This document shows, piece by piece, positions 7,490 through 16,181 of a stretch of 35,924 nucleotides of DNA (positions are counted from its first letter, which is position 1; each line of letters starts with the position of its first letter). The stretch is from Agrobacterium arsenijevicii (GTDB lineage: Bacteria; Pseudomonadota; Alphaproteobacteria; Rhizobiales; Rhizobiaceae), in assembly GCA_000949895.1 (NCBI GenBank), contig JWIT01000037.1, positions 1-35,924 of the forward strand, in the 5' to 3' direction. The position numbers were made by a program, and so were the translations under genes. The notes under the pieces are model-generated. The model saw nothing but the letters and a program-made list of their open reading frames with translations, had not been told where the DNA came from and ran no database searches.

Positions 7490-8949
7490 GGTAGGGTCTC
7501 CAGGTTCTCTTCGCCTACCTGGGTTGCCATGTAGGATCGAAGAATGTTGACACCTTCGTCGATCGTGGTTTCCGGCTTCAGCACCATTGCCTGGGTGGCC
7601 TGCTGGAATGCGTTGCCCCAAATCGGGAATTCAGCCTGCGACGGCATGCTCCGCGAGGTCGCGCTCAATTCAGCGAACGCTTTCTGGAAGGGTTCTCGTG
7701 TCAGCGAGAGATAAGACGTGTCGGTCTTAAGCGATGCTGTCGCGGGAACTACGGCAACCCAAGCCGCGATATCCAGCAGATTCTTCTTGGCCTGCATAAT
7801 CTCGATTGCGGACCAGACTAGCTCGGGGTCCGAAGGGTTCTTGGACATCGACAAAACGACGCCATTGAAACTCGCGCCGATGCCGGGCTCTTGGCCTTCA
7901 GCCGTCGGGATCTCGCTAAAACCGATCGTCCCTTCCTTGTCGTCCCAGCAAGGCGCACAAATGTCCTTGCCCCAAAAAAGCGGAATCCAGTTGCCGGTGA
8001 AGGTGATCCCGAATTTGTGGTCATGGAGAGCCTGGGCTGGATGTGTCGTGCCGTTCGGGTCCATGATCTGCGAAGTAGGCGCAAGAAGGTTTTCAGAGGC
8101 AGCCGTTTTATAGAAGTCCAGAACTTCGCGGATGCCCTTGCTGTCGACAACCCATTTTTTCGTTTCCGGATCGTAGATCGTCGGATTGCTGGAAGCCGAA
8201 AGAAGCAGACCAGGTCCCGCGACGACGCCGAACGTTCCCTGCGCCGTCCCAGTAATCACGTAGAGGGGAGACACATCCGGCGATGTTTTCTTGATGGCAC
8301 GGGCACCATCCAGAATATCGTTCCATGATTTGGGCTTCCAATCCTTTGGCAGCCCGGCCTTCTTCGTTAGAGTCCGATCAAACAGGATGCCATAGGTGTT
8401 TATCCCTTGGGCCACCGAGTAGATCTTGCCGTCGTATTTTCCAGACGCCTGTACGGGGGCGGGTGTATCCTTCCACCAAGGCGCGTCCGCGACCTTATCG
8501 TCAAGCGGTGAGAGAAGGTCGCTGGCTGCAAACTGGCCAACGTTGATATCGAAATATTGGACGACATCCGGCTTTGTGTCGGGCGAATTGTAAAGGAGGC
8601 TCAGTTTCGTGATGTAGTCATCATAGGTTCCCGGGACGGGGATCAACTCCATTGTATCGCCGGGATGCTTCTTCTCGAATTCTGTCTTGACGTTGCCGAA
8701 CCACTTTTGAGCAAGCTTGGGATCAGCGAACGTCCAGTTCAAACTGAAAGCGACCTTCACCGTAGCAGCCTGGACGTCTTCGACAGATGCGGTTGCGAGA
8801 CCGGTTAGCGCGAGTACCGTTGGCAGTGCAACACCGCGAAGTGCTCGGTCAAGTGACCTGAGGATACCCGACCGACACGGCGTCGCGAGATGACCGGGTT
8901 GTTCATTTTCTTTCCTGCGGGATTTGCTTTCATTTCGATTATTGGGCAT
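7486..8949 (-). CDS. ABC transporter extracellular solute-binding protein (family 1)
   Basis: A 487-residue periplasmic binding protein of the MalE/family 1 type. The N-terminus is long and basic before a hydrophobic leader (LRGVALPTVLALTGLATAS), with likely cleavage near VQAATVKV. Family-typical segments include TEFEKKHPGDTMELIPVPG, YDDYITKLSLLYNSPDTKPD and IYSVAQGINTYGILFDRTL. It should capture the substrate in the periplasm and deliver it to the two permeases. The ATG at 8949 is preferred over 8982 because GGGAG lies nine bases upstream. The ligand cannot be read from sequence; neighbours suggest a polyol-, sugar- or amino-alcohol-like compound. Confidence 0.88.
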   Translation of the reverse strand: MPNNRNESKSRRKENEQPGHLATPCRSGILRSLDRALRGVALPTVLALTGLATASVEDVQAATVKVAFSLNWTFADPKLAQKWFGNVKTEFEKKHPGDTMELIPVPGTYDDYITKLSLLYNSPDTKPDVVQYFDINVGQFAASDLLSPLDDKVADAPWWKDTPAPVQASGKYDGKIYSVAQGINTYGILFDRTLTKKAGLPKDWKPKSWNDILDGARAIKKTSPDVSPLYVITGTAQGTFGVVAGPGLLLSASSNPTIYDPETKKWVVDSKGIREVLDFYKTAASENLLAPTSQIMDPNGTTHPAQALHDHKFGITFTGNWIPLFWGKDICAPCWDDKEGTIGFSEIPTAEGQEPGIGASFNGVVLSMSKNPSDPELVWSAIEIMQAKKNLLDIAAWVAVVPATASLKTDTSYLSLTREPFQKAFAELSATSRSMPSQAEFPIWGNAFQQATQAMVLKPETTIDEGVNILRSYMATQVGEENLETLP

Positions 8950-8982
8950 TAACTTTAACTCCCAGTTTAGATTGCGTTCCAC

Positions 8983-10098
8983 TCAGTTATTATATTGGAC
9001 GACGTCGCCTTTCAGGCTCCTGCCTGTTCCCTCATCGAAAAAATGCAGGTCTGAAGGATCAAAGACCAACTCGACCGCGTCCCCTCGCTTTACAGGAGCA
9101 AAGCTAGGAAATTTGGAATTCACTTCCGTTCCCTCGACGTCAACGAGGACGAACGTGTCGGACCCAGTTGTTTCGAGGGACGTCACAATTCCCGTGATTT
9201 TTTCAGTGCATCGTGAAGGAGCATCCTTCACCCATTGAATTTCGTCCGGCCGGATGCCCAGCTCGATCTTTTCCGACAATCGCTCCGTACCGAAATGGCC
9301 GCTCGGCATCGAAAAGGACGTACCGAAGCACTGCACGTTTACCCGGTCGCCTTCGGCGTACACCGTCGCCGGCAGGATGTTCATCCGCGGTGATCCGATG
9401 AACATGCCGACAACCTTATTGGCCGGCGCACGGTAAAGCTCGGCTGGCGTCGCCACCTGGAGAATGCGCCCGTGATCGAAGACGGCGATGCGATGGCCCA
9501 TCGTCATCGCCTCTACCTGATCATGGGTGACATAGACGGTCGTCACACCCAGCTGACGCTGCAAGTCGGCGATTTCGGTCCGCATATGGGTTCTTAGGCT
9601 TGCATCGAGATTCGAGAGCGGCTCATCGAGCAGGAAAATGCGTGGTCGGCGGATCATCGAGCGCGCAAGGGCGACACGCTGGCGCTGCCCTCCCGACAGC
9701 TCACTTGGAAAGCGGTTCAGGAGTGGTTCAAGTCCGACGAGCTTTGCCACTCCTTCAACACTGGCGGCAATTTCGGCTTTTTTCTCGTGCCTGATCTGCG
9801 GGCCAAACGCAAGATTCTGGCGGACCGTCATGTGCGGGTAGAGCGCGTAGCTTTGAAACACCATCGAAATGTTACGGCGCCCAGGCGGTGTCAGCGTGAC
9901 ATCATCATGACCAAGCAGAATCTTCCCGTAGCTTGGCGTATCCAGCCCGGCCAACATCCTTAGTGTCGTCGTCTTGCCGCATCCGGATGGGCCGACGAAG
10001 ACCATGAACTCGCCATCTTTGATCTCAAGGTTGAGGTCTTCAATTGCGACGTGCGTACCGAATTGCTTCCAGACATTTGCGAATGTGACAGAAGTCAT
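8983..10098 (-). CDS. ABC transporter ATP-binding protein (MalK/UgpC type)
   Basis: This 371-residue ATPase has Walker A GPSGCGKTT (36-44), the signature LSGGQ (134-138), Walker B FLLDEP (155-160) and the H-loop His192, followed by a C-terminal TOBE-like region (from about residue 240) found in MalK/UgpC proteins that energise CUT1 importers. The ATG at 10,098 is chosen because GGAGAG lies just upstream; a frame back to 10,131 has no such site. It is the first gene of the importer operon, with a leader of roughly 150 bases from the predicted promoter at 10,259-10,293. Having the ATPase first makes the importer self-contained. Confidence 0.93.
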   Translation of the reverse strand: MTSVTFANVWKQFGTHVAIEDLNLEIKDGEFMVFVGPSGCGKTTTLRMLAGLDTPSYGKILLGHDDVTLTPPGRRNISMVFQSYALYPHMTVRQNLAFGPQIRHEKKAEIAASVEGVAKLVGLEPLLNRFPSELSGGQRQRVALARSMIRRPRIFLLDEPLSNLDASLRTHMRTEIADLQRQLGVTTVYVTHDQVEAMTMGHRIAVFDHGRILQVATPAELYRAPANKVVGMFIGSPRMNILPATVYAEGDRVNVQCFGTSFSMPSGHFGTERLSEKIELGIRPDEIQWVKDAPSRCTEKITGIVTSLETTGSDTFVLVDVEGTEVNSKFPSFAPVKRGDAVELVFDPSDLHFFDEGTGRSLKGDVVQYNN

Positions 10099-10258
10099 GA
10101 GCTCTCCTTCAGAGGGTCGATTTGCTGGCAATCCTGCCTACCCCAGGCATCATCGCCTCCGTTGCGCTTGAGGCCATTGCCCCACAACATCGCGTAAAGC
10201 GCAGGACCCAGCTTTTCTCGCCCTTGTTCCCCTTTGTGGTTAAGCCAAGTGAACACTA

Positions 10259-10293
10259 TGATCCACGATTATGTCAAGAGGATCATGTGATCC
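10259..10293 (-). promoter_or_regulatory. Operator-promoter module in front of the ABC importer operon
   Basis: Read on the minus strand: palindrome GGATCACATGATCC (10,293-10,280), two bases, -35 box TTGACA (10,277-10,272), seven bases, then GGATCA (10,264-10,259). The same 35-bp architecture occurs at four other places in the window. The palindrome flanks and the third half-site overlaps the core promoter, an arrangement suited to repression. No good -10 hexamer was found at 16-18 bases from the -35 box. It reads toward the ATPase gene. Confidence 0.85.
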
Positions 10294-10429
10294 ACTTCAT
10301 TGAATCGCGATTGTTGGTGAAGCAGATAGCCGGTCTGGGATTCTTCGTTTTCAATTTTCCATCAGTTGCGTAGGTCTCGCGTCCAAAGCCGAAGCGGCCT
10401 GCATGGCGGGCATCAGCGAAAGATGACAC

Positions 10430-10464
10430 GGATCACATGATCCTATTGACATAATCGTGGATCA
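10430..10464 (+). promoter_or_regulatory. Operator-promoter module in front of the gloA operon
   Basis: Palindrome GGATCACATGATCC (10,430-10,443), two bases, TTGACA (10,446-10,451), seven bases, GGATCA (10,459-10,464). With the module at 10,259-10,293 it forms an inverted pair: nearly 40 bases of each are mirror copies. The two promoters diverge, with 136 bases between the palindromes. The start of gloA is about 240 bases downstream, leaving an unusually long leader in which no gene or riboswitch was recognised. Confidence 0.85.
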
Positions 10465-10702
10465 AGTGTTCTTTGGGTACGAAGATCGGGTGAGAGCCCT
10501 TGAGTTGGATGCGTCCTCCAGCACGGGGCAGAGGCGATTGATCATAGCGGTCAGAGAAGAAGCAAAGGCGGACTAGCAGTCGGCGGCACGTTTGGGGAAG
10601 CTACATCGATTTCTCGACGGGCGCTGCTCGCCACAGTTCAACGCCTTATGCGACCGACGAAACGTCACCTTGTGATATGCCAGATAGCAAAAGGGAAGTG
10701 AA

Positions 10703-11113
10703 ATGAGCGAGCCGAAATTTCGCGTATTGCACACGATGGTGCGCGTCAAAGACCTCGATAAATCCATAGACTTTTACACACGGCTGCTCGGAATGAAGCT
10801 GCTGCGCCGTCTGGAATATCCCGATGGAAAGTTCACTATCGCCTTTGTCGGCTACGGTCCTGAGGACACCCACGCGGTCCTAGAACTCACTTATAACTGG
10901 GAGCAAGAGGCCGCCTACGAGCTTGGCAACGGCTATGGCCACATCGCGGTCGGCGTCAGGAACATTTATGACGTCTGTAACGAGCTTGCTGCAAATGGCG
11001 CCAAGATTCCGCGACCGGCTGGCCCAATGAAGCACGGAACGACCGTGCTCGCCTTTGTGGAAGATCCCGATGGTTACAAGATTGAGCTGATCGATCTCGA
11101 CACATTGAGCTGA
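10703..11113 (+). CDS. gloA: Glyoxalase I (lactoylglutathione lyase)
   Basis: The 136-residue protein closely follows E. coli GloA. The four metal ligands are present as H10, E61, H80 and E128, and AFVGYGPED, ELTYNW, YGHIAVGV and AFVEDPDGYKIELI are family landmarks. The enzyme converts the hemithioacetal of methylglyoxal and glutathione to S-lactoylglutathione in the cytoplasm. GGAAG lies just before the ATG. It opens an operon with two hydroxyacid dehydrogenases under the regulated promoter at 10,430-10,464, which suggests that methylglyoxal or a related 2-oxoaldehyde arises in this pathway. No glyoxalase II gene is present in the window, so a second step would use a chromosomal enzyme. A VOC protein acting on another substrate is possible but less likely given the four ligands. 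Confidence 0.9.
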   Translation: MSEPKFRVLHTMVRVKDLDKSIDFYTRLLGMKLLRRLEYPDGKFTIAFVGYGPEDTHAVLELTYNWEQEAAYELGNGYGHIAVGVRNIYDVCNELAANGAKIPRPAGPMKHGTTVLAFVEDPDGYKIELIDLDTLS

Positions 11114-11182
11114 CATTGGTCGGCGCGACAAAGCAAAAACCTGGCATCAAGATACAATCGCTGAGTGAGGAGGAATAGTGGC

Positions 11183-12136
11183 ATGACTACGAACAATGAG
11201 ACGGGAATTATCCTCGTTGCCCCCCATCGTTTCCCAAACGTCGACCGCGAACGCGCGCTTGCCGAACGAATGGGGCGTGAGATTGTCGTCGCAGATGATC
11301 AAGAGTCATTCCGCAGTCGCATGGCTGACGCCGAAGTCGTCATGGTCACGCCTTATGCCAAGATGACGGCAGAGGAATTTGGAATGCTGCGGCGCTGCAA
11401 GGTAGTCGTGCGATATGGTGTCGGCTACGACAATATCGATGTCGCGGCCGCCAATAAAGTCGGGGTACCCGTGACGATCGTGCCGGACACGGCTTCCGAA
11501 GAAGTTGCCTCCCACGCTCTTGCCATGGGGTTGGCACTCGCGCGGAGAATTCCCCAAGGGCACGCGGCGATCGACGCGTGTCAGTGGGCCGGGACTATCG
11601 GTCTTGATACGCCGAAACTTTCGAACCTCCGGATTGGTATCGTCGGTACTGGCCGGATCGGGCGGTTGGTTGCGACGTGGTGGGCGGCGATCGGCGCCAA
11701 AGTGCATGCCTTCGACCCAATCTCGACATTCGAGGGCGTCACAGCCGCCTCGCTGAAGCAGGTGCTTGAAGAGTCGGATGTCGTCTCGTTGCATTTGCCG
11801 CTGACGGATGAGACGCGTTACTTGATTTCCGACGAAGTCCTCAAGCGCATGCGGCGCAACGCGGTGATCGTGAATGTCTCGCGAGGTGGATTGATCGACG
11901 AAGAGGCATTGGCCGCGGCTCTTTGCGCCGGAACGATTGCCGGTGCAGGTCTCGACACTTTTGCGCAGGAACCACTTCCGTCGGACCATCCGCTACGCGA
12001 TGCACCCAATACTTTGTTTACCCCCCATGTCGCTTGGCGTTCCACGACGTCACTGAGTGCGCTCCAGGAGCAGGCAGTCGAGAGGGCGCGTCGCGCGCTG
12101 CAAGGAGAGCCTCTTCCAGATCTTGTTACCCGTTGA
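11183..12136 (+). CDS. D-isomer-specific 2-hydroxyacid dehydrogenase (CtBP-like)
   Basis: The 317-residue protein has the NAD-binding motif GTGRIG (155-160) with D178 about 18 residues on, favouring NAD, and the catalytic set R234 (NVSRGG), E263 (FAQEP) and H282 (TPHVAW). It should interconvert a 2-oxoacid and a D-2-hydroxyacid in the cytoplasm; CtBP-like members include glyoxylate, hydroxypyruvate and phosphoglycerate reductases. The ATG at 11,183 has GAGGAGG nine bases upstream; the GTG at 11,165 lies before that site and is rejected. It sits between gloA and an FAD-linked hydroxyacid dehydrogenase, so 2-hydroxyacids are probably a pathway product. Confidence 0.88.
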   Translation: MTTNNETGIILVAPHRFPNVDRERALAERMGREIVVADDQESFRSRMADAEVVMVTPYAKMTAEEFGMLRRCKVVVRYGVGYDNIDVAAANKVGVPVTIVPDTASEEVASHALAMGLALARRIPQGHAAIDACQWAGTIGLDTPKLSNLRIGIVGTGRIGRLVATWWAAIGAKVHAFDPISTFEGVTAASLKQVLEESDVVSLHLPLTDETRYLISDEVLKRMRRNAVIVNVSRGGLIDEEALAAALCAGTIAGAGLDTFAQEPLPSDHPLRDAPNTLFTPHVAWRSTTSLSALQEQAVERARRALQGEPLPDLVTR

Positions 12137-12280
12137 CGGGCTGAAAACGCGCACGGCCTGCGGACAAGAGTTGCGTGCCATGACCTGCGCAGGTGCGAGC
12201 CGAGCGTAAGTCATGGCTGTTCGCTGCACTTAATCAGCGCATCTACGTGCATGAATCAGACCACTGGCAAGGATAGGAAG

Positions 12281-13693
12281 ATGATGCACAATCTCGAACG
12301 CGCGCTTGTCGAACTGCCACAGGACCTGGTAACTCGGGATCAGGATATCCTGTCGTCCTACCTCACCGACTTTCGCCGGCAGTACACGGGACGAACCCCC
12401 GCTTTGCTGCGCCCGCGCAATACGACCGATGTCCAGACGATCGTCCGCGTTTGTGCAAAGCATGGCGTCGCGATCGTACCGCAGGGCGGAAATACCAGCT
12501 ACTGTGCGGCCGCCACACCAAGCGTCGATGGCAACGAGTTGCTGGTCAGTTTGGAGAGAATGGGCAGGTTGCGTGATCTCGACCCTGGAAACCTCTCCGT
12601 GACCGTCGACGCGGGAATGATACTTGTAGACTTGCAGCGCGCCGCTGACGAAGCCGGCCTGTTGTTGCCGCTTGCCCTCGGTTCACAGCAATCGTGTCGT
12701 ATTGGTGGCAACTTGTCGACCAACGCGGGTGGGATCGATGTTTTGCGATATGGAATGACGCGAGAGCTGGTCCTTGGACTGGAAGCGGTATTGCCCGATG
12801 GCTCGCTCTACAGTGAGTTGGCTCCGCTGCGCAAAAATAACTCGGGTTACGATGTCAAACAGCTCTTTATCGGTGCGGAGGGAACGCTGGGCATCATTAC
12901 GGGGGTTAGTCTCAAGCTCATGAGAAAGCCGCACCAGTTAGTCACAGCGTTCCTGGCAATCAGGGATATCGGCTCCCTTGCGTCAATTCTGAGTGCTGCT
13001 CAAATTCAAACCGGGGAAGCGATCACCTCGTTCGAATACATTTCACGCACGTCACTGAACCTCCTTTTCAACGCCAAGAAAAATCTGCGCTATCCTCTGC
13101 AGCAAGAAAGCGAGCACTACGTCATTCTGGAGGCGACAACCGTATCGCCGGTCCTGAATTTTGAGGAATGTATGAGCGCGCTCCTCGGCGAACTCTATGA
13201 GGCCGGATTGATCGTTGATGCGACAATCGCGGCCAGCCAGCAGCAACGGGCCGCCCTGTGGTATCTGCGTGAGAACATACCTGAGGCGGAGGTTCATCAT
13301 GGCGGTTCCATCAAACACGACATCGCGATACGAACTTCCAGAGTGTCGGATTTCGTTGAGTCCGCATCCCGCCTCGTTCAGGACAGGTGGCCCGGCGCCA
13401 TCTTGTCGGTCTACGGTCACGTCGGTGACGGCAACGTCCATTTCAATATTGTCGAACCGCGTGGGGTGGATAAGGCTGATTTCCGGCGAAGGGTTGAAGA
13501 AGACATCTCTCCCGAAATCTACCGTCTGGTATTTGAGATGGGCGGAACATTCAGCGCTGAGTATGGCATTGGGCGCGTGAAACTCGGGCTTCTTCTCCGC
13601 TACGGTGCTGAAGGCAAGCTTGATGTCATGAGGCGCATCAAATCTTCGATCGATCCACAGGGACTTTTCAATCCTGGAAAAGTCATTCCTTGA
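12281..13693 (+). CDS. FAD-linked D-2-hydroxyacid dehydrogenase (VAO family, GlcD/D2HGDH-like)
   Basis: The 470-residue protein has the FAD-binding PP-loop VPQGGNTS (66-73), GNLSTNAGG (143-151) and FIGAEGTLGIITG, then the C-terminal substrate domain with metal-type histidines H380 and H387 in YGHVGDGNVH, E427 in AEYGIG and the NPGKV tail. This is the VAO/PCMH fold of D-lactate, glycolate and D-2-hydroxyglutarate dehydrogenases. Known relatives such as mitochondrial D-2-hydroxyglutarate dehydrogenase and the acetogen lactate dehydrogenase pass electrons to ETF, and an ETF operon under the same operator lies 14 kb away. The ATG at 12,281 (AAGGA seven bases upstream) or 12,284 is favoured over 12,251. 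It is the last gene of its operon. Confidence 0.88.
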   Translation: MMHNLERALVELPQDLVTRDQDILSSYLTDFRRQYTGRTPALLRPRNTTDVQTIVRVCAKHGVAIVPQGGNTSYCAAATPSVDGNELLVSLERMGRLRDLDPGNLSVTVDAGMILVDLQRAADEAGLLLPLALGSQQSCRIGGNLSTNAGGIDVLRYGMTRELVLGLEAVLPDGSLYSELAPLRKNNSGYDVKQLFIGAEGTLGIITGVSLKLMRKPHQLVTAFLAIRDIGSLASILSAAQIQTGEAITSFEYISRTSLNLLFNAKKNLRYPLQQESEHYVILEATTVSPVLNFEECMSALLGELYEAGLIVDATIAASQQQRAALWYLRENIPEAEVHHGGSIKHDIAIRTSRVSDFVESASRLVQDRWPGAILSVYGHVGDGNVHFNIVEPRGVDKADFRRRVEEDISPEIYRLVFEMGGTFSAEYGIGRVKLGLLLRYGAEGKLDVMRRIKSSIDPQGLFNPGKVIP

Positions 13694-13783
13694 GTGACAA
13701 GAACGCACCAGACCTTCGCGCTCAGAGTATCCATCCGAGCAGGGCCGCAGGATTTTGAGCGCCGCGCGTGGTAACGTGGGCTC

Positions 13784-14017
13784 ATGGAGATCGACGAGGA
13801 CAAGATCGACGATGCCGTTTTGGCGCTGTTATGGCTGACGCTGCATAACGAGCGTTGCGCCTGGAAGGGATTCGACTGGGCAGCAACGGATCGGCTTCAC
13901 AAGAAGGACATGATCGGCGACCCGGTCAACAAGTCGAAGTCTTTGATCCTGACCGCTGAAGGCCTGGAGCATTCAGAAGCGTTGTTCTGGAAGTTGTTTA
14001 CGCGGCCGCCGCAATAG
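13784..14017 (+). CDS. DUF6429-type small protein associated with IS66
   Basis: This 77-residue protein (MEIDEDKIDDAVLALLWLTL, then RAWKGFDW-like and HKKDMIGDPVNKSKS) resembles small proteins of the DUF6429 group, often found at one end of IS66 elements. It is read on the strand opposite to the decayed transposase and overlaps its last codons. Its role in transposition is not known. It looks intact while the neighbouring transposase is not. Confidence 0.65.
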   Translation: MEIDEDKIDDAVLALLWLTLHNERCAWKGFDWAATDRLHKKDMIGDPVNKSKSLILTAEGLEHSEALFWKLFTRPPQ

Positions 14018-15200
14018 CCGTCCCTTGCGGTGCCTTCCATTGCCACGGCAGTAGTTCGCGCAGGCGGGAGATGGGAAGATCGGCGATGCGGGCGAACACA
14101 TCGCGAGCCACGCCTTTGGGCCGACGTCGTTGAGACGGCAGGTCGTGATAACGGAGAGCATGATGGCGGCTCGATCGGCCCCACGCTGGGAACCGGCGAA
14201 GGTCCAGTTTCGACGCCCGAGTGCAATTCCTCTCAGCGCGCGCTCGGCGGCATTGTTCGTGAGACAAATCCGGCCATCTTCGAGGAAACGGGCAAAGCCA
14301 TCCCAACGCTTCAGCATGTAATCGATCGGCTCGATCACCTCGGACGATTTGCTGAGCGTGGCGCTCTCCCGTTTCAGCCACGCGTGCATGTCGTCGAACA
14401 GCGGCTTGCTCTCTTCCTGCCGTGCGGCCGACCGTTCTGCGGCGCTCAATCCATTGATGTCGCGCTCGATCTCAAACAGCGCGTCGTACCGTTGGATGTG
14501 CGCATGACAAAAGGCGAAGGTGATCGGTACCGCTTTCTTTTCGGTGACACTGAGCGGCTCGAAGCCATTGTAGTAATCACTCTGCAGAATGCCGCCATAT
14601 AGGCCAGGTGCTTCTGCGGATGCTCGCCGCGGCGGTCGCTCGACGCATAGTATATGGCCGCCGGCGCCGCGGCGCCGCCGTAAGGCCGGTCATCGCACAC
14701 GTACGTCCATATTCGCCCGGTCGTGCATTTGTCTTTGGCCTGGATGGGAATGGTGGTGTCGTCGCCAAAAAGCCGCTCGTCCGCAAAGACATGCGCCTCG
14801 ATCAATTCAAAGATCGGCAGCAGCGCGGCCGTTCCATACCCGACCTGGTCGGCCAGCGTCGAGGCCGAAAGCTCAAGGCCCTCGCACTTGAACCGGGTGC
14901 TCTGGCAGTTGAGAGGGCTATGCATTCCAAACTTGTCAAACAGGATCGTCGCCAGCAGATGAGGACCGATGAAGCCGCGCGGCGTGGCATGGAAAGGCAC
15001 CTGCGGCTGGCTGATCGCCTCGCAGTCTCGGCAGGTAAACTTCTCCCGCACCGTCTCGATCACTTTGAACCGGCGCGGATCTCCTCAAGCGTCTCGGTGA
15101 CGTCCTCGCCCAGTTTTGACAGGCGCGCCCGCCGCAGCAGGCACAGGTGACCGCTGGATCAATCACCACGCGCTCACGCTCGATATCCTCCGGCCACGGC
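13998..15200 (-). pseudogene. IS66-family transposase TnpC, multiply frameshifted
   Basis: Pieces of one TnpC protein are spread over changing frames: CACCGGR and LGEDVTETLEEI (about 15,075-15,160), VIETVREKFTCRDCE to HLAYMAAF (about 14,600-15,063), SAAERSAARQEESKPLFDDM to NNAAERALRGIALGRRNW (about 14,130-14,449), and FARIADLPISRLRELLPWQW near the end. These cover the zinc-binding region, the transposase domain and the C-terminal IS66 tail. At least four frameshifts are needed to read through. The N-terminus is also missing because of a deletion that joins it to tnpA. The element lies in the gap between two convergent operons and interrupts neither. Confidence 0.85.
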
Positions 15201-15501
15201 GACCATTGGCGCTGACAACCTCCATAAGTCCACTTGGTGCCGTCGAAGAATTGGTCGGCGCGACAACCGGCATGCCTGCTTCCGGGACCAACAGTGCAGG
15301 AATAAACCCTTCAATCCCCCGGCCATTGCCGAACTGTCCCTCGCGAGCTGCTTTACGCCAATCCTTCAACTGAAAGCGTGTGATCCCATGGCAACGTGCT
15401 GTTGCCGTAACCTGAAGCGGGGCGGTATAACTCTCCGCCAGGATCGCAAGTTTGGCCTCGTTGCTGAAACGGTGACGCCGCCCGCTATCGACAATCTCCA
15501 T
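15200..15501 (-). pseudogene. IS66-family TnpA (OrfA), C-terminus deleted
   Basis: The protein begins MEIVDSGRRHRFSNEAKL, has the helix-turn-helix ATARCHGITRFQLKDWRKAA and reaches MEVVSANGRR, where IS66 OrfA proteins normally continue for about twenty more residues. Instead the sequence switches directly to the TnpC segment PEDIERERVVIDPA. The end of tnpA, all of tnpB and the start of tnpC are therefore missing, at a junction around 15,197-15,203. A longer reading frame extends upstream to 15,597 but the ATG at 15,501 matches family starts. Confidence 0.75.
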
Positions 15502-15749
15502 GCGGCTAACTTGTGGCCCCTTCTCTATCGTTAAATCCACGGTTCTCACACTGTCTATATTGACGTCCATATAGACAGAAGATCCAGCTCGCCTCACTTC
15601 TCAGCAAGGCGGCCCTCCTCGGAGGCGTACCGCTCAGACGCTTTCAGCGGAACTGCTCGCCAAATTCCGCGGCGCCGTGACTTGCGATGGAGCCGGTACA
15701 TGCAGTGAGCGTGGCGATGAGGTAGGCAGACGGATCGACAGCAGCGAGT

Positions 15750-16178
15750 CTACAGCGGCTCCGGCACGTGCAGATAGACGGCTCCTCTTTCTTGAACTCG
15801 CTCGACTGTTTCCATGATCTCGTCGTAGTCCGGCGTGTCGTAAAGAGCTTCCTGGCCCGGATATCGTAGCTTTCCAGTGACTGCCTCGTCGAGAAAATAG
15901 GCACCGGCAATCAGAAAGCTGATGACATAAAAGTCGTCACTGCCAAGCGCGCGGATCGCCTCCAAAGGGTTCGGTGGCGCGCTTTCCGGCAACCGCGCCA
16001 GCGCCTTGAAGAAGGAGGGGGCCATGTCGTCGCGTTCTTTCAAAGCTCGGGGCAACAAGCGCTCGAAGATGCCCGCTTCGGTTGCCGACGGCATTGCATG
16101 ATCATGATCCTTAGGGATCAGCGCATCGGCAACCCATTCGATCTTGGATTGCAAGAGATGGATGTCATTGGTTGTCAT
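15750..16178 (-). CDS. Gluconate 2-dehydrogenase subunit 3 family protein, without Tat leader
   Basis: This 142-residue protein belongs to the small (gamma) subunit family of GMC-type gluconate and glucose dehydrogenases: VADALIPKDHDHAMPSATEAG at the start and YFLDEAVTGKLRYPGQEALY in the second half are the recognisable parts. In known complexes this subunit carries the twin-arginine signal that exports the GMC subunit. Here the N-terminus is MTTNDIHLLQSK with no twin arginine and no hydrophobic stretch, so the pair should stay in the cytoplasm. It begins three bases after the stop of the GMC gene, implying coupled translation and a stoichiometric complex. Confidence 0.85.
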   Translation of the reverse strand: MTTNDIHLLQSKIEWVADALIPKDHDHAMPSATEAGIFERLLPRALKERDDMAPSFFKALARLPESAPPNPLEAIRALGSDDFYVISFLIAGAYFLDEAVTGKLRYPGQEALYDTPDYDEIMETVERVQERGAVYLHVPEPL

Positions 16179-16181
16179 GGC

